Assembly (NCBI GenBank): GCA_036936605.1
Contig: JAUPFV010000001.1
Span: 168,974,643 to 169,038,642 of the forward strand
Reading direction: 5' to 3'
Source: Limnanthes douglasii subsp. nivea
Lineage: Eukaryota > Streptophyta > Magnoliopsida > Brassicales > Limnanthaceae
Length of the DNA stretch: 64,000 bases
Of this stretch, positions 9,450 through 19,057 are shown in pieces (position 1 is the stretch's first letter; each line of letters begins with the position of its first letter). Position numbers and translations under genes: made by a program. The notes below the pieces were generated by a model, which saw only the letters and a list, made by a program, of their open reading frames with translations, made no database searches and had not been told where the DNA came from.

Positions 9450-11616
9450 TTAAGATAGCTCAACTATCTTTGCCTTCTTTTTAAATCGCTTGTTTGAACC
9501 GGAATTTCTTTTCTTTGATATTGGGACTTTTACGTTTGAATCGGTTCCTTTAGCGTTGCTGTGATCGGCATCGTCACTACTTTGGCCAGCATCATCAGAC
9601 TCGGATGAACTGCTGTTACCAGCCAAAGAAATTATCGGCTGATATCCAGCAACTGCAGCTTCAGCAGACGCAATAGCTTCGGGTGTATGCAAATCCGCTA
9701 CACCCAACATTGAATCGTATATGTAAGGACAATCATCAAACCCTGAATCTAGAAAAAAAATCAAAGTACAAACAGGAATTTCAAGTTCAAAATCTGGGTT
9801 CAAACACGAAAATGTTGTCCGATATGAAATCTGGGTGGGTCCTATGATTGCACACTCAGTACAAAGACAATTCCAGTCAGATTCAGACATTGGAAAAAAA
9901 CTAAATTCTTGTTGTGTACGAGGAAAACAAAATTACTTTAACAATACAAAAGTAGGTCAAAACCAGGTCGAATAAGGTCAAGCAGGTCGGTTCTGGGTTG
10001 TATGAATCACAGGCGGATCCGGACACACATGTGTCTCAAATCAGGAACAACTATCAGTTACTACAAAGTTTTGTCCAATCGTAATTGGATATTTGTCATG
10101 CCTAATCATGAGAGTTGAAGCCGAGAAAGACTAACTGGATTACCATTTCAATGACTTGAGATTCATTTCCAGTGAGCACTTCAATATCATAAGCCCCTGA
10201 ATTTTCCTGAATTAGATAACTAAACATAAGGATTGAAAATGGAAATATAACTAGCTTTGTTTGTTACTCAACCGACCAAAATACATACCTTTGCATCAAG
10301 TTCAAGCCTTTTATTAGCATCCCCCAAAATTCCTAAGAAATTTTGAACTTGCCCGAGAACTGTATAAATGACCAAAACGGTAACTACTTACTAAACAGGA
10401 AAATTTGCAAAACATTATAAAAACGAAATACTATGTGCCATAGAGATATAACAACAACAAAAATAGATAACACAAAGTTTTCTTAATAGAAAGAAAAAAA
10501 ACATAGCAAGTAACGAAACTACCCCTTATCAACACTCTAGAATTCAATACCATTATAATTCCAAATTTGGGGTTTTGAAAATCTAGCTGTCTGGATCCTT
10601 ACAGCCATGGTAGTCGATATTTGTACATTGACTATATTCTAAAATCATGCTCTGGCCGTTTGAAAAACTTAGGCTCACAGTTGAACTTCAAAGGGAGAAA
10701 CTGAAGGATATCCGGGAAAGAGTGATACTGCACTATTATAGTGTGTTTGCACATCTACGGAAAAAACTTGCAAAATTGATGTTATCATGGAAATAAACGT
10801 TGCATCTAATTGATATTGTTCATTATTATGAGTACATGGATTCTCCACTATTCTCTCCGTAAAATGCAAACGACTGTTATATGCAATAGAGTGAATCTGT
10901 TCGGCGTATCTTAGTTCAATTTTTTTTACGTTCAGTCACAAACTTGATGGCCTTTTAGGTCATACCTAGAATAGAGTGTTTATATCTCAAATTGCAATGG
11001 AGTAATGGCCTATCAAAGTACAAGATGATATACTTCCATCAAAAGTATCCAAATAATAAGGTAAGTAATAAATTATAGTCCATGTTGTTTTTTGTATATT
11101 TCATGTACAGGTGCCTACAGGTGTTTCTTCTACATAAAAATCCATGGTCTATCTCCAACTGAGATATTATTTCACAAAATAACTCCAAAGCTACAACAAA
11201 ACGAGCTAGCTAGCTAATCAGGCATGTATATATACATAGATATAGAACCTAAACAATGCAATCTGAAGTATAATTTATAAAACAAAATTCGATAACTCTA
11301 AAAGCTAAGCAGTATTAGAAGAAACAGATGTTAAAAAGTAGTTACCTTGGCTTTTAGGAACAGAGGAGATGGTGGGTTTTGTGTCAGGTTTAGCGGCTTG
11401 AGGGACAGGTTTCTTTTTGTTACAGATAAGAAGTGCAGATTCTGGAATTTTACGAATCAAAGAATCAAATTCCAGACGAAGACAGTTTCATAGACAAAAA
11501 AGATAAAATCGGTTCGCAACTATAATTGAAGAATATGGCCTACCAGCAAGAGATAAAGAAGAAGATGAAGGATTGGTGTGCTCTAAATGCAGAAGATCTT
11601 TGCTCGTTCGTCCCAT
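9450..11616 (-). CDS. NOPCHAP1-like (box C/D snoRNP assembly chaperone) gene, five exons, possibly defective
   Basis: Exons on the minus strand: 11,616-11,544 (73 nt, MGRTSKDLLHLEH), 11,441-11,346 (96 nt, ESALLICNKKKP), 10,359-10,289 (71 nt, VLGQVQNFLGILGDANKRL), 10,206-10,144 (63 nt, YDIEVLTGNESQVIEM) and about 9,716-9,450 (267 nt, SMLGVADLHTPEAIASAEA, then a Ser/Asp-rich and basic tail ending KKKAKIVELS). Introns 1-3 have perfect GT-AG ends and matching phases. The predicted length is about 189 residues. The VLxxVQxFL, IExL and VIEM(D)xxLGV signature fits NOPCHAP1 (human C12orf45, DUF4598), a nuclear factor that helps load NOP58 into box C/D snoRNPs with the R2TP complex. I identify this from memory of the motif only. 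Intron 4 would need an AC acceptor in front of GATTCAATG. The available AG sites shift the frame, so this copy may be a pseudogene. Confidence 0.55.
9717..10143 (-). other. Intron 4 of the NOPCHAP1-like gene (acceptor damaged)
   Basis: The donor is ATG|GTAATC at 10,143. A good polypyrimidine tract ends in TTTTTTTTCTAG and ATTCAG about 30 bp before the expected exon, but both AGs give a frame that stops within about 15 codons. The frame-keeping boundary reads ATATAC|GATTCAATG. Confidence 0.45.
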
Positions 11617-11779
11617 TCTTCTCCAAACCTTGGCTAGGGTTTTGCAGAGCTTAGTTAAACCCTCTCTTATCGTTCACATATAAATAAAATAAGATATAAA
11701 TGGGCTTAACTTCAACTCACAAAATGCTTCAATTTAGGAATATATTATGGTTTTATTTTTAAGGGAAATTAAACCCTTT
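11617..11779 (-). promoter_or_regulatory. Promoter and leader of the NOPCHAP1-like gene; source of the satellite unit
   Basis: On the minus strand the leader contains the telo-box AAACCCTA (11,635-11,642) close to the ATG, and a site II type TGGGCTT (11,701-11,707, plus-strand reading) about 90 bp upstream. This pair is typical of plant ribosome-biogenesis and translation gene promoters, which fits the predicted product. The whole block, including the first 30 or so coding bases, is repeated in every unit of the 30.66-37.43 kb array. Confidence 0.7.
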
Positions 11780-11829
11780 TTTTATAAATAAAAGTGGCTG
11801 CGATTGCAAAGACATGGTACATAGATGAG

Positions 11830-12028
11830 TTATCCCTCTGGAGATGGAGCAACTGCGGGTGCTGGTGTTGCTTCATCATCATTCATGATCTTAAATTTCT
11901 TGATCATCTCGTTAGCAATCAGTTCATTAGCTTTGTCTGTCGGGTGATATTCATCCCAAAACACATATTTGCTTCTGTCTTTACATAATGTTGATGCCGG
12001 TAAACAAGTAAGCGTTGGTCTGATCCTC
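11830..12028 (-). pseudogene. Last exon of a GDSL esterase/lipase gene (orphan)
   Basis: After a TTGTCTTTTAG acceptor, the minus-strand frame reads TCLPASTLCKDRSKYVFWDEYHPTDKAN and on to a Pro/Ala-rich tail and stop. The FWDxxHPT box holds the catalytic Asp and His of plant GDSL serine esterases, which are secreted enzymes acting on acyl esters. The N-terminal GDS block and earlier exons are absent: upstream there is a tRNA fragment and a LINE. The exon ends about 210 bp from the NOPCHAP1-like ATG. The frame is intact in this arm. Confidence 0.7.
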
Positions 12029-12169
12029 CTAAAAGACAAGGCGAATCTGCGTTACTAAATCCTGTACTAACACACTATAGTTGTTAAAATCAAAGAAAAT
12101 GGGAGAGATCTAATTGAACTAGGACCCTGTCATGGTATAAATACATCCCTAGCATATTACGCAAACAAA

Positions 12170-12218
12170 GCTTTCATAGCTCAGTTGGTTAGAGCACCCG
12201 TTTAGTAAGCGGGAGGTC
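12170..12218 (+). tRNA. 5' half of a tRNA-Thr(AGT) gene (truncated)
   Basis: GCTTTCATAGCTCAGTTGGT begins the acceptor and D arm, followed by an anticodon arm with a CCCGTTT-AGT-AAGCGGG pattern and the start of the variable region (GAGGTC). It stops there: the T arm and 3' acceptor strand are replaced by AAGGGAAATTAAACCC sequence that also occurs in the satellite unit. It cannot make a tRNA. Confidence 0.8.
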
Positions 12219-12594
12219 ATAAGGGAAATTAAACCCTAAGTATTCATTTTTTATTTATTTATTTTAATCAAAAGAAATACTTTATTAACAAATTGGGAAA
12301 ATTACAAAATTTGAAGGATTACAAGGCAATTAACCCTAAATTAACACAAAAAGGGATTAGGGCAAGATTTTTGCCGCCAAATTTTGGCCCGAAAATTTCC
12401 CGTCAATCTTAAAAACAGGGAATTCTAGTCCAAAGCCTTCCTAAGCCAGATTTCATCTCCAACAGCCCTTTCAACATCTTTTTTATCAACATCACAACCT
12501 TCCATTCAAGCAAACCCTTCACTCTCTTTACCTTAATCCAGCTTTTCGATCCTAATCAAACCTGCAAAAGGAAAAATTCTAGTAGTACCTTTGT

Positions 12595-13161
12595 TCAGAA
12601 TTGAATATATCCTAAACCTAAACTTTCCAGGAATGTAATTGCTAGCAGACCTGAGGGTGAATTATGCTGCTGGAAATGATGTTTAAGCTTACATTTAAGA
12701 GTCCATTTAGCCAGCCAATCAGCCGCCTGATTTTGGACCCTTGAAATGTGCATAAGGTTCATGCTTTTATCTAAAACTTTACGGCAACAACTTACATTTG
12801 GATCTTCAATATCTGGAATAGTGCTATTGATGAGTTGCTTGACTAAAACTAAGGAATCTGACTCAACGTCCACATGCTTCCAGTTGTTTTTGAAGCAGAT
12901 AGTAAGACCCTGAAGCATGGCTATGGTTTCCGCTTGAAGAGGAGTGACTTTGTTGATCAGGTTGCCATAAGCATGAATGATTTCTCCATCGTTGCTCCTG
13001 AAAAGAATACCAGAGGCAGCATCTCCATTGAGTGCACATGATGCATCCACATTCATCTTAATACGAGCATTAGCAGGCGGGAGCCATTTAAGGTACTGAG
13101 GCTTATTTTTCTTTTCAATAGAGTTACATCCCATAATAACTCCTCTATTATGAGATTTCAA
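12595..13161 (-). CDS. LINE RNase H domain (archaeal type)
   Basis: Frame of 188 residues. PQYLKWLPPANARIKMNVDASC has the first catalytic Asp (about residue 40), AETIAMLQGL the Glu, DVESDSLVLVKQL the next Asp, and RVQNQAADWLAKWTL the last (AADWLA). This is the usual layout of the 3' RNase H in plant L1 elements, which removes RNA from the RNA:DNA hybrid during target-primed reverse transcription. The stop follows LGLGYIQF. The frame is the best preserved part of this LINE and all four acidic positions look intact. Confidence 0.8.
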   Translation of the reverse strand: MKSHNRGVIMGCNSIEKKNKPQYLKWLPPANARIKMNVDASCALNGDAASGILFRSNDGEIIHAYGNLINKVTPLQAETIAMLQGLTICFKNNWKHVDVESDSLVLVKQLINSTIPDIEDPNVSCCRKVLDKSMNLMHISRVQNQAADWLAKWTLKCKLKHHFQQHNSPSGLLAITFLESLGLGYIQF

Positions 13162-13928
13162 CCAGTGAGGCCTTTGACAATGCTAATTATGTTCTCAATA
13201 GCTCTATTAATACTAATATGAATGCCCTTATGCTTTATTGAGTTTCTGGCTTTCCATATGATCCAGCATATTGCTTGAGGAATTAAATGAGTAACATGAA
13301 ACTTAGATTTCGAAAACCAGAACCAGCATCTTAAAAGGTGAGTTAGAGACCTTTTGATTTTTATTTTAAAGATGCAGGCAAACCAGTTCCAAATTTGCCA
13401 AGAAAATGAACATCTAACAAATAAGTGATCCTTATCTTCAAAATTATCACAGAAAATGCACTTAGATACAATGCTTATATGCCTTTTTTATCATAATGGA
13501 GTCTACTGCAATAAAATTATGAATTAGTTTCCAAGTCATAAAAGAAAACTTCATGGGGATTTTTGAGTTCCAAATCTTCGTGTATAGACCAGAGATATTG
13601 TGCTTTGTTCTTGTATTTTCCCAAGTCTGCTTTAAATCAAACTGAACATTCTTTGACAGCTTCCAACAGATTGCATCATCCTTTTCAATAATCTGAGTTT
13701 TGTTGATCAGATGAACTCTTTCCTCTCTAATATCATCATGTGCTTCATTTAAATGCCAAACAATGTTAACTTTGACATCAATATACGAGTTTATGTTTTT
13801 TCAGTAGCAATAGTAGGAAGACTGTGCCAGGAATCCTTCCAGAAGTCAATGTTTCCTCTGCCAAGAATCCAGGTGACATTCTTATCAGCTTGCCGTCTCA
13901 CCTTACATAACCTGCTCCAAACTAAAGA
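13162..13928 (-). pseudogene. LINE zf-RVT region, decayed
   Basis: The minus strand carries CIFCDNFEDKDHLFVRCSFSW, the zinc-binding zf-RVT motif found between RT and RNase H in plant LINEs, followed by WIIWKARNSI. It is interrupted by several stops, so no continuous frame connects it to the RT or RNase H domains. Confidence 0.7.
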
Positions 13929-15094
13929 TCATTTTTTATAAGTGTATAATGGATGAGAATTTTTGCAGTATATATCATTCATGACATTAGACAAAAGGAA
14001 GGCATTCTTCCTAAGCTTGTACCAAAGCTTTTGAGAGAAGGAGTTTTGAATGTCAACAAGTTTTCTGACATTTAGGCCTCCTTCTCCAAAAAGCTTACAA
14101 ATGTAAGACCAATACGACCAATAAATGGTTTTTTTATTCTTCTTTGTTCTCCAAATAAATTTGTTTAAAGTATTTTCAGTTTTACTGATGATAGATCTAG
14201 GAAGCTCGCAGCATTGAATCCAATGATATGTTATAGGGAGAAGAACATTAGTGATGAGAGATAACATGCCACCATAAGAGAGTAATTTACTGTCCCAGTC
14301 AGTGATTCTGTCATTTATTTTGTTTAGAATGGGGTTGAAAATTATGGTTTTATTGTTGTTAAAGACAGTAACACCCAAGTGAGTGAGAGGGAGGAAGTCC
14401 ACCTCAAATCCAGTCTGAAGCTTGAGGCTTTGCACTTTAGAAGATTTGAACTTTGTAGAAACAATAAGCTTAGTTTTGCTCTTGTTTATAGCCTGACCTG
14501 AGGTTTGCTGATACATCTCTAGATAGCTACTAAGAATATCGATAGAATTAGGAATGCTATTTGTAAAAATTAAAATATCATCAGCAAACATGAGACAATG
14601 CAAAATGTGAGAAGTTCTAGATGCATAACCCATTTTAGGATGAGATTTAAACAGAATGTTTAAGCCTCTACTAAGGAACTCTTCACCTAGAATAAAAAGG
14701 TTTGGGGATAAAGGATCCCCTTGCCTCAAACCCCGCTTCATTTTGAAATAATCAGTACTTTCACCATTTATCAGCATAGAGATATGAACATCAGAAATCA
14801 TTCTCTTAATAAGATCCACAAATTTAATACTAAAACCAAAAGAATGAAGAACTTTAAGAATAAAAGGATGAGAGATTCTGTCGAAAACTTTCGACATGTC
14901 TAATTGAACCACAGTGTTACCCTTTTGGGCTTCTTGTTAATATCAAATAGAAGTTCTTTAGCCAGTAAAATATTATCATGAATGAGTCTGCCTTTGACAA
15001 AAGCAGACTGAGAAGGGGATACCATCTTAGGAAGGATGTTAGACATTCTACGATTTATAAGGGCAGATAGAATTCTATTAGCAAAGGTACACAA
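13929..15094 (-). pseudogene. LINE reverse transcriptase, C-terminal two thirds
   Basis: Two frames (15,094-14,900 and 14,912-13,929) joined by a frameshift near 14,925. Motifs in order: LINRRMSNILP and SQSAFVKGRLIHDNILLA, then VQLDMSKVFDRISH (first catalytic Asp), RGLRQGDPLSP, and LMFADDILIF (the FADD catalytic pair), then the thumb with LGVTV and YGGMLSLI, and a C-terminal LWYKLRK. The enzyme copies LINE RNA at nicked DNA. All three catalytic Asp residues are visible, but the frameshift breaks the protein. Confidence 0.8.
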
Positions 15095-15117
15095 ACCTAT
15101 AGGTCTGTAACTATTTG

Positions 15118-15471
15118 ATGCAGACAGTCCGGTGAATTGACAGTTTGGAGCTCCGGTGTCAGATTTTGACCCACATCACCTTGTTTCGAAGGAAACGACA
15201 TCACGAATGCAAGTCACGAGCTTTGCTCGTGAGATATGGGCTTTTTTGGGCATTCAGGCTCATCTATCCTCTTGTTTCGCAATTTTAATACTTTGGGCTT
15301 GTTTTGTAATTTTCATATTTTTAGTTTTAGGGTTTTGCTTGAACTCTATATAAACCTATCTTCTATTCATTGTTCTGGGAATTGTTTTTTATTAATATAA
15401 AAAAAATTAGGGTTTTATTCCCTTATGGCTTCTACTGCGTTTCACTCTCCATCACTATTCCACCACATAGG
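15118..15471. mobile_element. 354-bp insertion with 5-bp target duplication (solo-LTR-like)
   Basis: ATTTG occurs at 15,113-15,117 and 15,472-15,476. Removing the segment between and one copy of ATTTG brings the LINE RT frame back into register across the join. Inside is a CTATATAAACC TATA box (about 15,347), then TTAGGGTTT sequence, as in an LTR. The ends (ATGCAGACAG ... CACATAGG) are not TG...CA, so the class is uncertain. A 5-bp duplication favours an LTR retrotransposon. Confidence 0.6.
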
Positions 15472-15476
15472 ATTTG

Positions 15477-16240
15477 TAGTCTTAGGGAAAATGCAAATAC
15501 CAGTAGCAAACAGACCAGTGGGAATGGGATAGCCTTGAATATATGCACTGAAAGCATTACACAAGTCACTTTTAATGATAAACCAACAATGCTTAAAGAA
15601 AAAGAGATTGGAACCATCAATACCAGGGGAGCTGTCATTCTTTATACTACAAATGATGTTCCAAATTTCTTCTTCAGTGGTTCTATTAAGCAGCATGTCA
15701 TTTTCCTCTTTAGAAACAATAGAAGGAATGCAGATAAAATTATTGCTATCAAGTAGCCTATTCTCATCCTCTTGCATTTATAAGGATCAGATTGAAGAAT
15801 TTTTTTAAAGTAAGCAGCAGTAGATTTCCCAATCTTCATTTTGTCAACAATCCAGGTATCACCATCTCTAATACTCTTTATTTCATTTTTCCTTCTTTTC
15901 TTAGCAATGTAACTATAGAATAGCTTCGAGTTTCCATCACCTTCATGAAGCCAGCTATTGAAGCATTTCTGTCTCAAATAAGAATCTTCATTTCTGAGAG
16001 CCTTTAAATACAAACTATTAGCCATAGCTAAGTTAGCAGCAGATTGAAGATTATAATTAGTGTAATGAAGAATTTCCATAGTCTTAACATTGCATTCAGT
16101 GTCTTTTACACTATCAAAAACATTACCAAACTTGTCTTTATTCCATGTTTTGAGACAGCTTTTGAGTCTTCTTAGCTTGTACCAGAAAGTATTGCTTGGA
16201 TGGCTGTCAAGTAATTGATTCTAATCCTGCTTAACAACAT
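15477..16240 (-). pseudogene. LINE reverse transcriptase, N-terminal part and linker
   Basis: Overlapping frames read RQKCFNSWLHEGDGNSKLFYSYIAKKRRKNEI and IWNIICSIKNDSSPGIDGSN followed by PKTTN, the usual N-terminal RT and palm-entry motifs of plant L1s. A frameshift near 15,777 splits them. The insertion at 15,118-15,471 separates them from the rest of the domain. Confidence 0.75.
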
Positions 16241-16806
16241 TTAAAAAGTAGCATCATTTGACCAACAGTTTAGGAACCTAAAATTCTTTTTCCTATTGAT
16301 AGCATCATTAGAATTATGTAAATTTGAAGAAATGAGGAGTGGAGCATGGTCAGAACATGTTCTGACCATGTGAAAAACCTGTGTATCAGAGAATGTGGAC
16401 AACCATTTGTCATTGATTAATGCACGATCTAGCCTTCTCCATTTATTACTTCTTGACCAAGTAAACTTAGAACCACAATAGTCAGCATCATTCAGGTTGC
16501 AGCTTCTTATAGTATCATTAAAGTTGTCCATACTGGCTTGACAAGAGGATGTACAACCAAGTTTTTCATCATGAGCAGAAATAGTATTGAAATCCCCCAC
16601 ACACATCCAGGGCTTATCATTGTCACAAATAGCTTTAAGACAATCCCAAAGATCTAACCTTTGAATGCGATTGCATTTAGCAGTTAAGTAAACTTTATCA
16701 GTAATACCAGGATAAGCAATTTCCATGTGGATACATTGATCAACATTAAGAACAATATTAATAGTAACACTAGACGTCCAGAAAATCCAAAGTTTATCAG
16801 ACACAT
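16241..16806 (-). pseudogene. LINE apurinic-type endonuclease domain, N-terminally truncated
   Basis: The frame contains WMCVGDFNTISAHDEK (GDFN motif), YCGSKFTWSR, RRLDRALIN and RTCSDHAPLLI (the catalytic SDH box) in the order expected for the APE-like endonuclease that nicks the target. The N-terminal WNxxG block is missing because the element is cut at the inverted-repeat junction. Confidence 0.8.
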
Positions 16807-17314
16807 TAGCACATTTCAAGGGTCCAAAATCAGGCGGCTGATTGGCTGGCTAAATGGACTCTTAAATGTAAGCTTAAACATCATTTCCAGCAGCATAATA
16901 CACCCTCAGGTCTGCTAGCAATTACATTCCTGGAAAGTTTAGGTTTAGGATATATTCAATTCTGAACAAAGGTACTGCTAGAATTTTTCCTTTTGCATGT
17001 CTGATTAGGATCGAAAAGCTGGATTAAGGTAAAGAGAGTGAAGGGTTTGCTTGAATGGAAGGTTGTGATGTTGATAAAAAAGACGTTGAAAGGGCTGTTG
17101 GAGATGAAATCTGGCTTAGGAAGGCTTTGGACTGGAGTTCCCTGTTTTTAAGATTGACGGGAAATTTTCGGGCCAAAATTTGGCGGCAAAAATCTTGCCC
17201 TAATCCCTTTTTGTGTTAATTTAGGGTTAATTGCCTTGTAATCCTTCAAATTTTGTAATTTTCCCAATTTGTTAATAAAGTATTTCTTTTGATTAAAATA
17301 AATAAATAAAAAAT
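16807..17314 (+). mobile_element. Inverted copy of the spacer LINE's 3' end
   Basis: Starts inside the RNase H coding sequence (GCACATTTCAAGGGTCCAAA, the HISRVQ region) and runs through the 3' untranslated region to an AATAAATAAATAAAAAA tail. It mirrors 12,246-12,751. Confidence 0.85.
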
Positions 17315-17342
17315 GAATACTTAGGGTTTAATTTCCCTTATG

Positions 17343-17390
17343 ACCTCCTGCTTACTAAACGGGTGCTCTAACCAACTGAGTTATGAAAGC
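17343..17390 (-). tRNA. Mirror copy of the tRNA-Thr half, mutated
   Basis: Reverse complement of 12,170-12,218 with at least two substitutions, one in the anticodon stem and one in the D stem. Truncated at the same place. Confidence 0.75.
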
Positions 17391-17531
17391 TTTGTTTGCG
17401 TAATATGCTAGGGATGTATTTATACCATGACAGGGTCCTAGTTCAATTAGATCTCTCCCATTTTCTTTGATTTTAACAACTATAATGTGTTAGTACAGGA
17501 TTTAGTAACGCAGATTCGCCTTGTCTTTTGG

Positions 17532-17730
17532 GAGGATCAGACCAGCGCTTACTTGTTTACCGGCATCAACATTATGTAAAGACAGAAGCAAATATGTGTT
17601 TTAGGATGAGTATCACCCGACAGACAAAGCTAATGAACTGATTGCTAATGAGATGATCAAGAAATTTAAGATCATGAATGATGATGAAGCAACACCAGCA
17701 CCCGCAGTTGCTCCATCTCCAGAGGGATAA
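17532..17730 (+). pseudogene. GDSL esterase last exon, right-arm copy, broken
   Basis: Mirror of 11,830-12,028. The Trp codon of the FWDxxHPT box is TAG (17,602-17,604), and the acceptor AG has become GG (CTTTTGGGAGG), so this copy has lost both splicing and reading frame. Confidence 0.75.
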
Positions 17731-17944
17731 CTCATCTATGTACCATGTCTTTGCAATCGCAGCCACTTTTATTTTTTAAAAAAAGGGTTTAATTTCCCTT
17801 AAAAATAAAACCATAATATATTCCTAAATTGAAGCCTTTTGTGAGTTGAAGTTAAGCCCATTTATATCTTATTTTATTTATATGTGAACGATAAGAGAGG
17901 GTTTAACTAAGCTCTGCAAAACCCTAGCCAAGGTTTGGAGAAGA

Positions 17945-18215
17945 ATGGGACGAACGAGCAAAGATCTTCTGCATTTAGAGCACACCAATCATTCATCTTC
18001 TTCTTTATCTCTTGCTGGTAGGCCCTATTCTTCAATTATAGTTGCGAACCGATTTTATCTTTTTTGTCTATGAAATTGTCTTCGTCTGGAATTTGATTCT
18101 TTGATTCGTAAAATTCTAGAATCTGCACTTCTTATCTGTAACAAAAAGAAACCTGTCCCTCAAGCCGCTAAACCTAACACAAAACCCACCATCTCCTCTG
18201 TTCCTAAAAGCCAAG
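17945..18215 (+). pseudogene. NOPCHAP1-like exons 1-2, right-arm copy
   Basis: Exon 1 is 17,945-18,017 (73 nt) and exon 2 is 18,120-18,215 (96 nt), both in frame, with GT-AG intron 1 kept and a few amino-acid changes (one Pro to His, one Asp to Asn). The promoter with telo-box and site II motif is present upstream. Intron 2 continues to 19,057 and then the sequence switches to Tat pol. Exons 3-5 are absent. A transcript from this promoter would run into antisense-like Tat sequence. Confidence 0.8.
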
Positions 18216-19057
18216 GTAACTACTTTTTAACATCTGTTTCTTCTAATACTGCTTAGCTTTTAGAGTTATCGAATTTTGTTTTATAAATTATACTTCAGAT
18301 TGCATTGTTTAGGTTCTATATCTATGTATATATACATGCCTGATTAGCTAGCTAGCTCGTTGTGTTGTAGCTTTGGAGTTATTTTGTGAAATAATATCTC
18401 AGTTGGAGATAGACCATGGATTTTTATGTAGAAGAAACACATGTAGGCACATGTACATGAAATATACAAAAAACAACATGGACTATAGTTTATTACTTAC
18501 CTCATTATTTGGATACTTTTGATGGAAGTATATCATCTTGTACTTTGATAGGCCATTACTCCATTGCAATTTGAGATATAAACACTCTATTCTAGGTATG
18601 ACCTAAAAGGCCATCAAGTTTGTGACTGAACGTAAAAAAAATTGAACTAAGATACGCCGAACAGATTCACTGTATTGCATATAACAGTCGTTTGCATTTT
18701 ACGGAGAGAATGGTGGAGAATCCATGTACTCATAATAATGAACAATATCAATTAGATGCAACGTTTCTTTCCATGATAACATCAATTTTGCAAGTTTTTT
18801 CCATAGATGTGCAAACACACTATAATAGTGCAGTATCACTCTTTCCCGGATATCCTTCAGTTTCTCCCTTTGAAGTTCAACTGTGAGCCTAAGTTATTCA
18901 AACGGCCAGAGCATGATTTTAGAATATAATCAATGTACAAATATCGACTACCATGGCTGTAAGGATCCAGACAGCTAGATTTTCAAAACCCCAAATTTGG
19001 AATTATAATGGTATTGAATTCTAGAGTGTTGATAAGGGGTAGTTTCGTTACTTGCTT
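18216..19057 (+). other. Intron 2 copy of the NOPCHAP1-like gene
   Basis: Mirror of about 10,507-11,345. No gene inside: the 64-codon frame at 18,692-18,886 is intronic and has no motif. A similar copy lies at about 29,000-29,408. Confidence 0.7.

Larger units (their letters stand above)
1681..12751. repeat. Left arm of a giant imperfect inverted repeat
   Basis: Reading this arm forwards matches 24,397 back to 16,807 on the opposite strand. The coordinate sum of paired bases steps from about 26,078 to 28,421 to 29,563. The steps are explained by segments unique to this arm: about 4,597-6,936 (integrase and antisense-ORF remnant), and 7,490 to about 10,505 (LINE segment, LTR, gene exons 3-5), which the other arm replaces with 19,058-20,930. 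Shared parts total about 5.7 kb with only occasional mismatches by eye. The spacer is the LINE at about 12.75-16.8 kb. Confidence 0.9.
12246..16806 (-). mobile_element. L1-type LINE, 5'-truncated and defective; spacer of the giant inverted repeat
   Basis: Minus-strand order is endonuclease (16,806-16,241), reverse transcriptase (about 16,240-13,929), zf-RVT region (13,928-13,162), RNase H (13,161-12,595), 3' untranslated region and an AAATAAATAAATAAAAAA tail at 12,246. Several frameshifts (near 16,240, 15,777 and 14,925), an in-frame TAG near 16,222 and a 354-bp insertion make it inactive. Its 5' end is fused, at about 16,807, to an inverted copy of its own 3' part. Plant L1s with an archaeal-type RNase H are a known group. 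Confidence 0.85.

Noticed and set aside
11794..11988. 64-codon plus-strand frame opposite the GDSL exon
   Set aside because: Antisense shadow of the GDSL FWDxxHPT exon.
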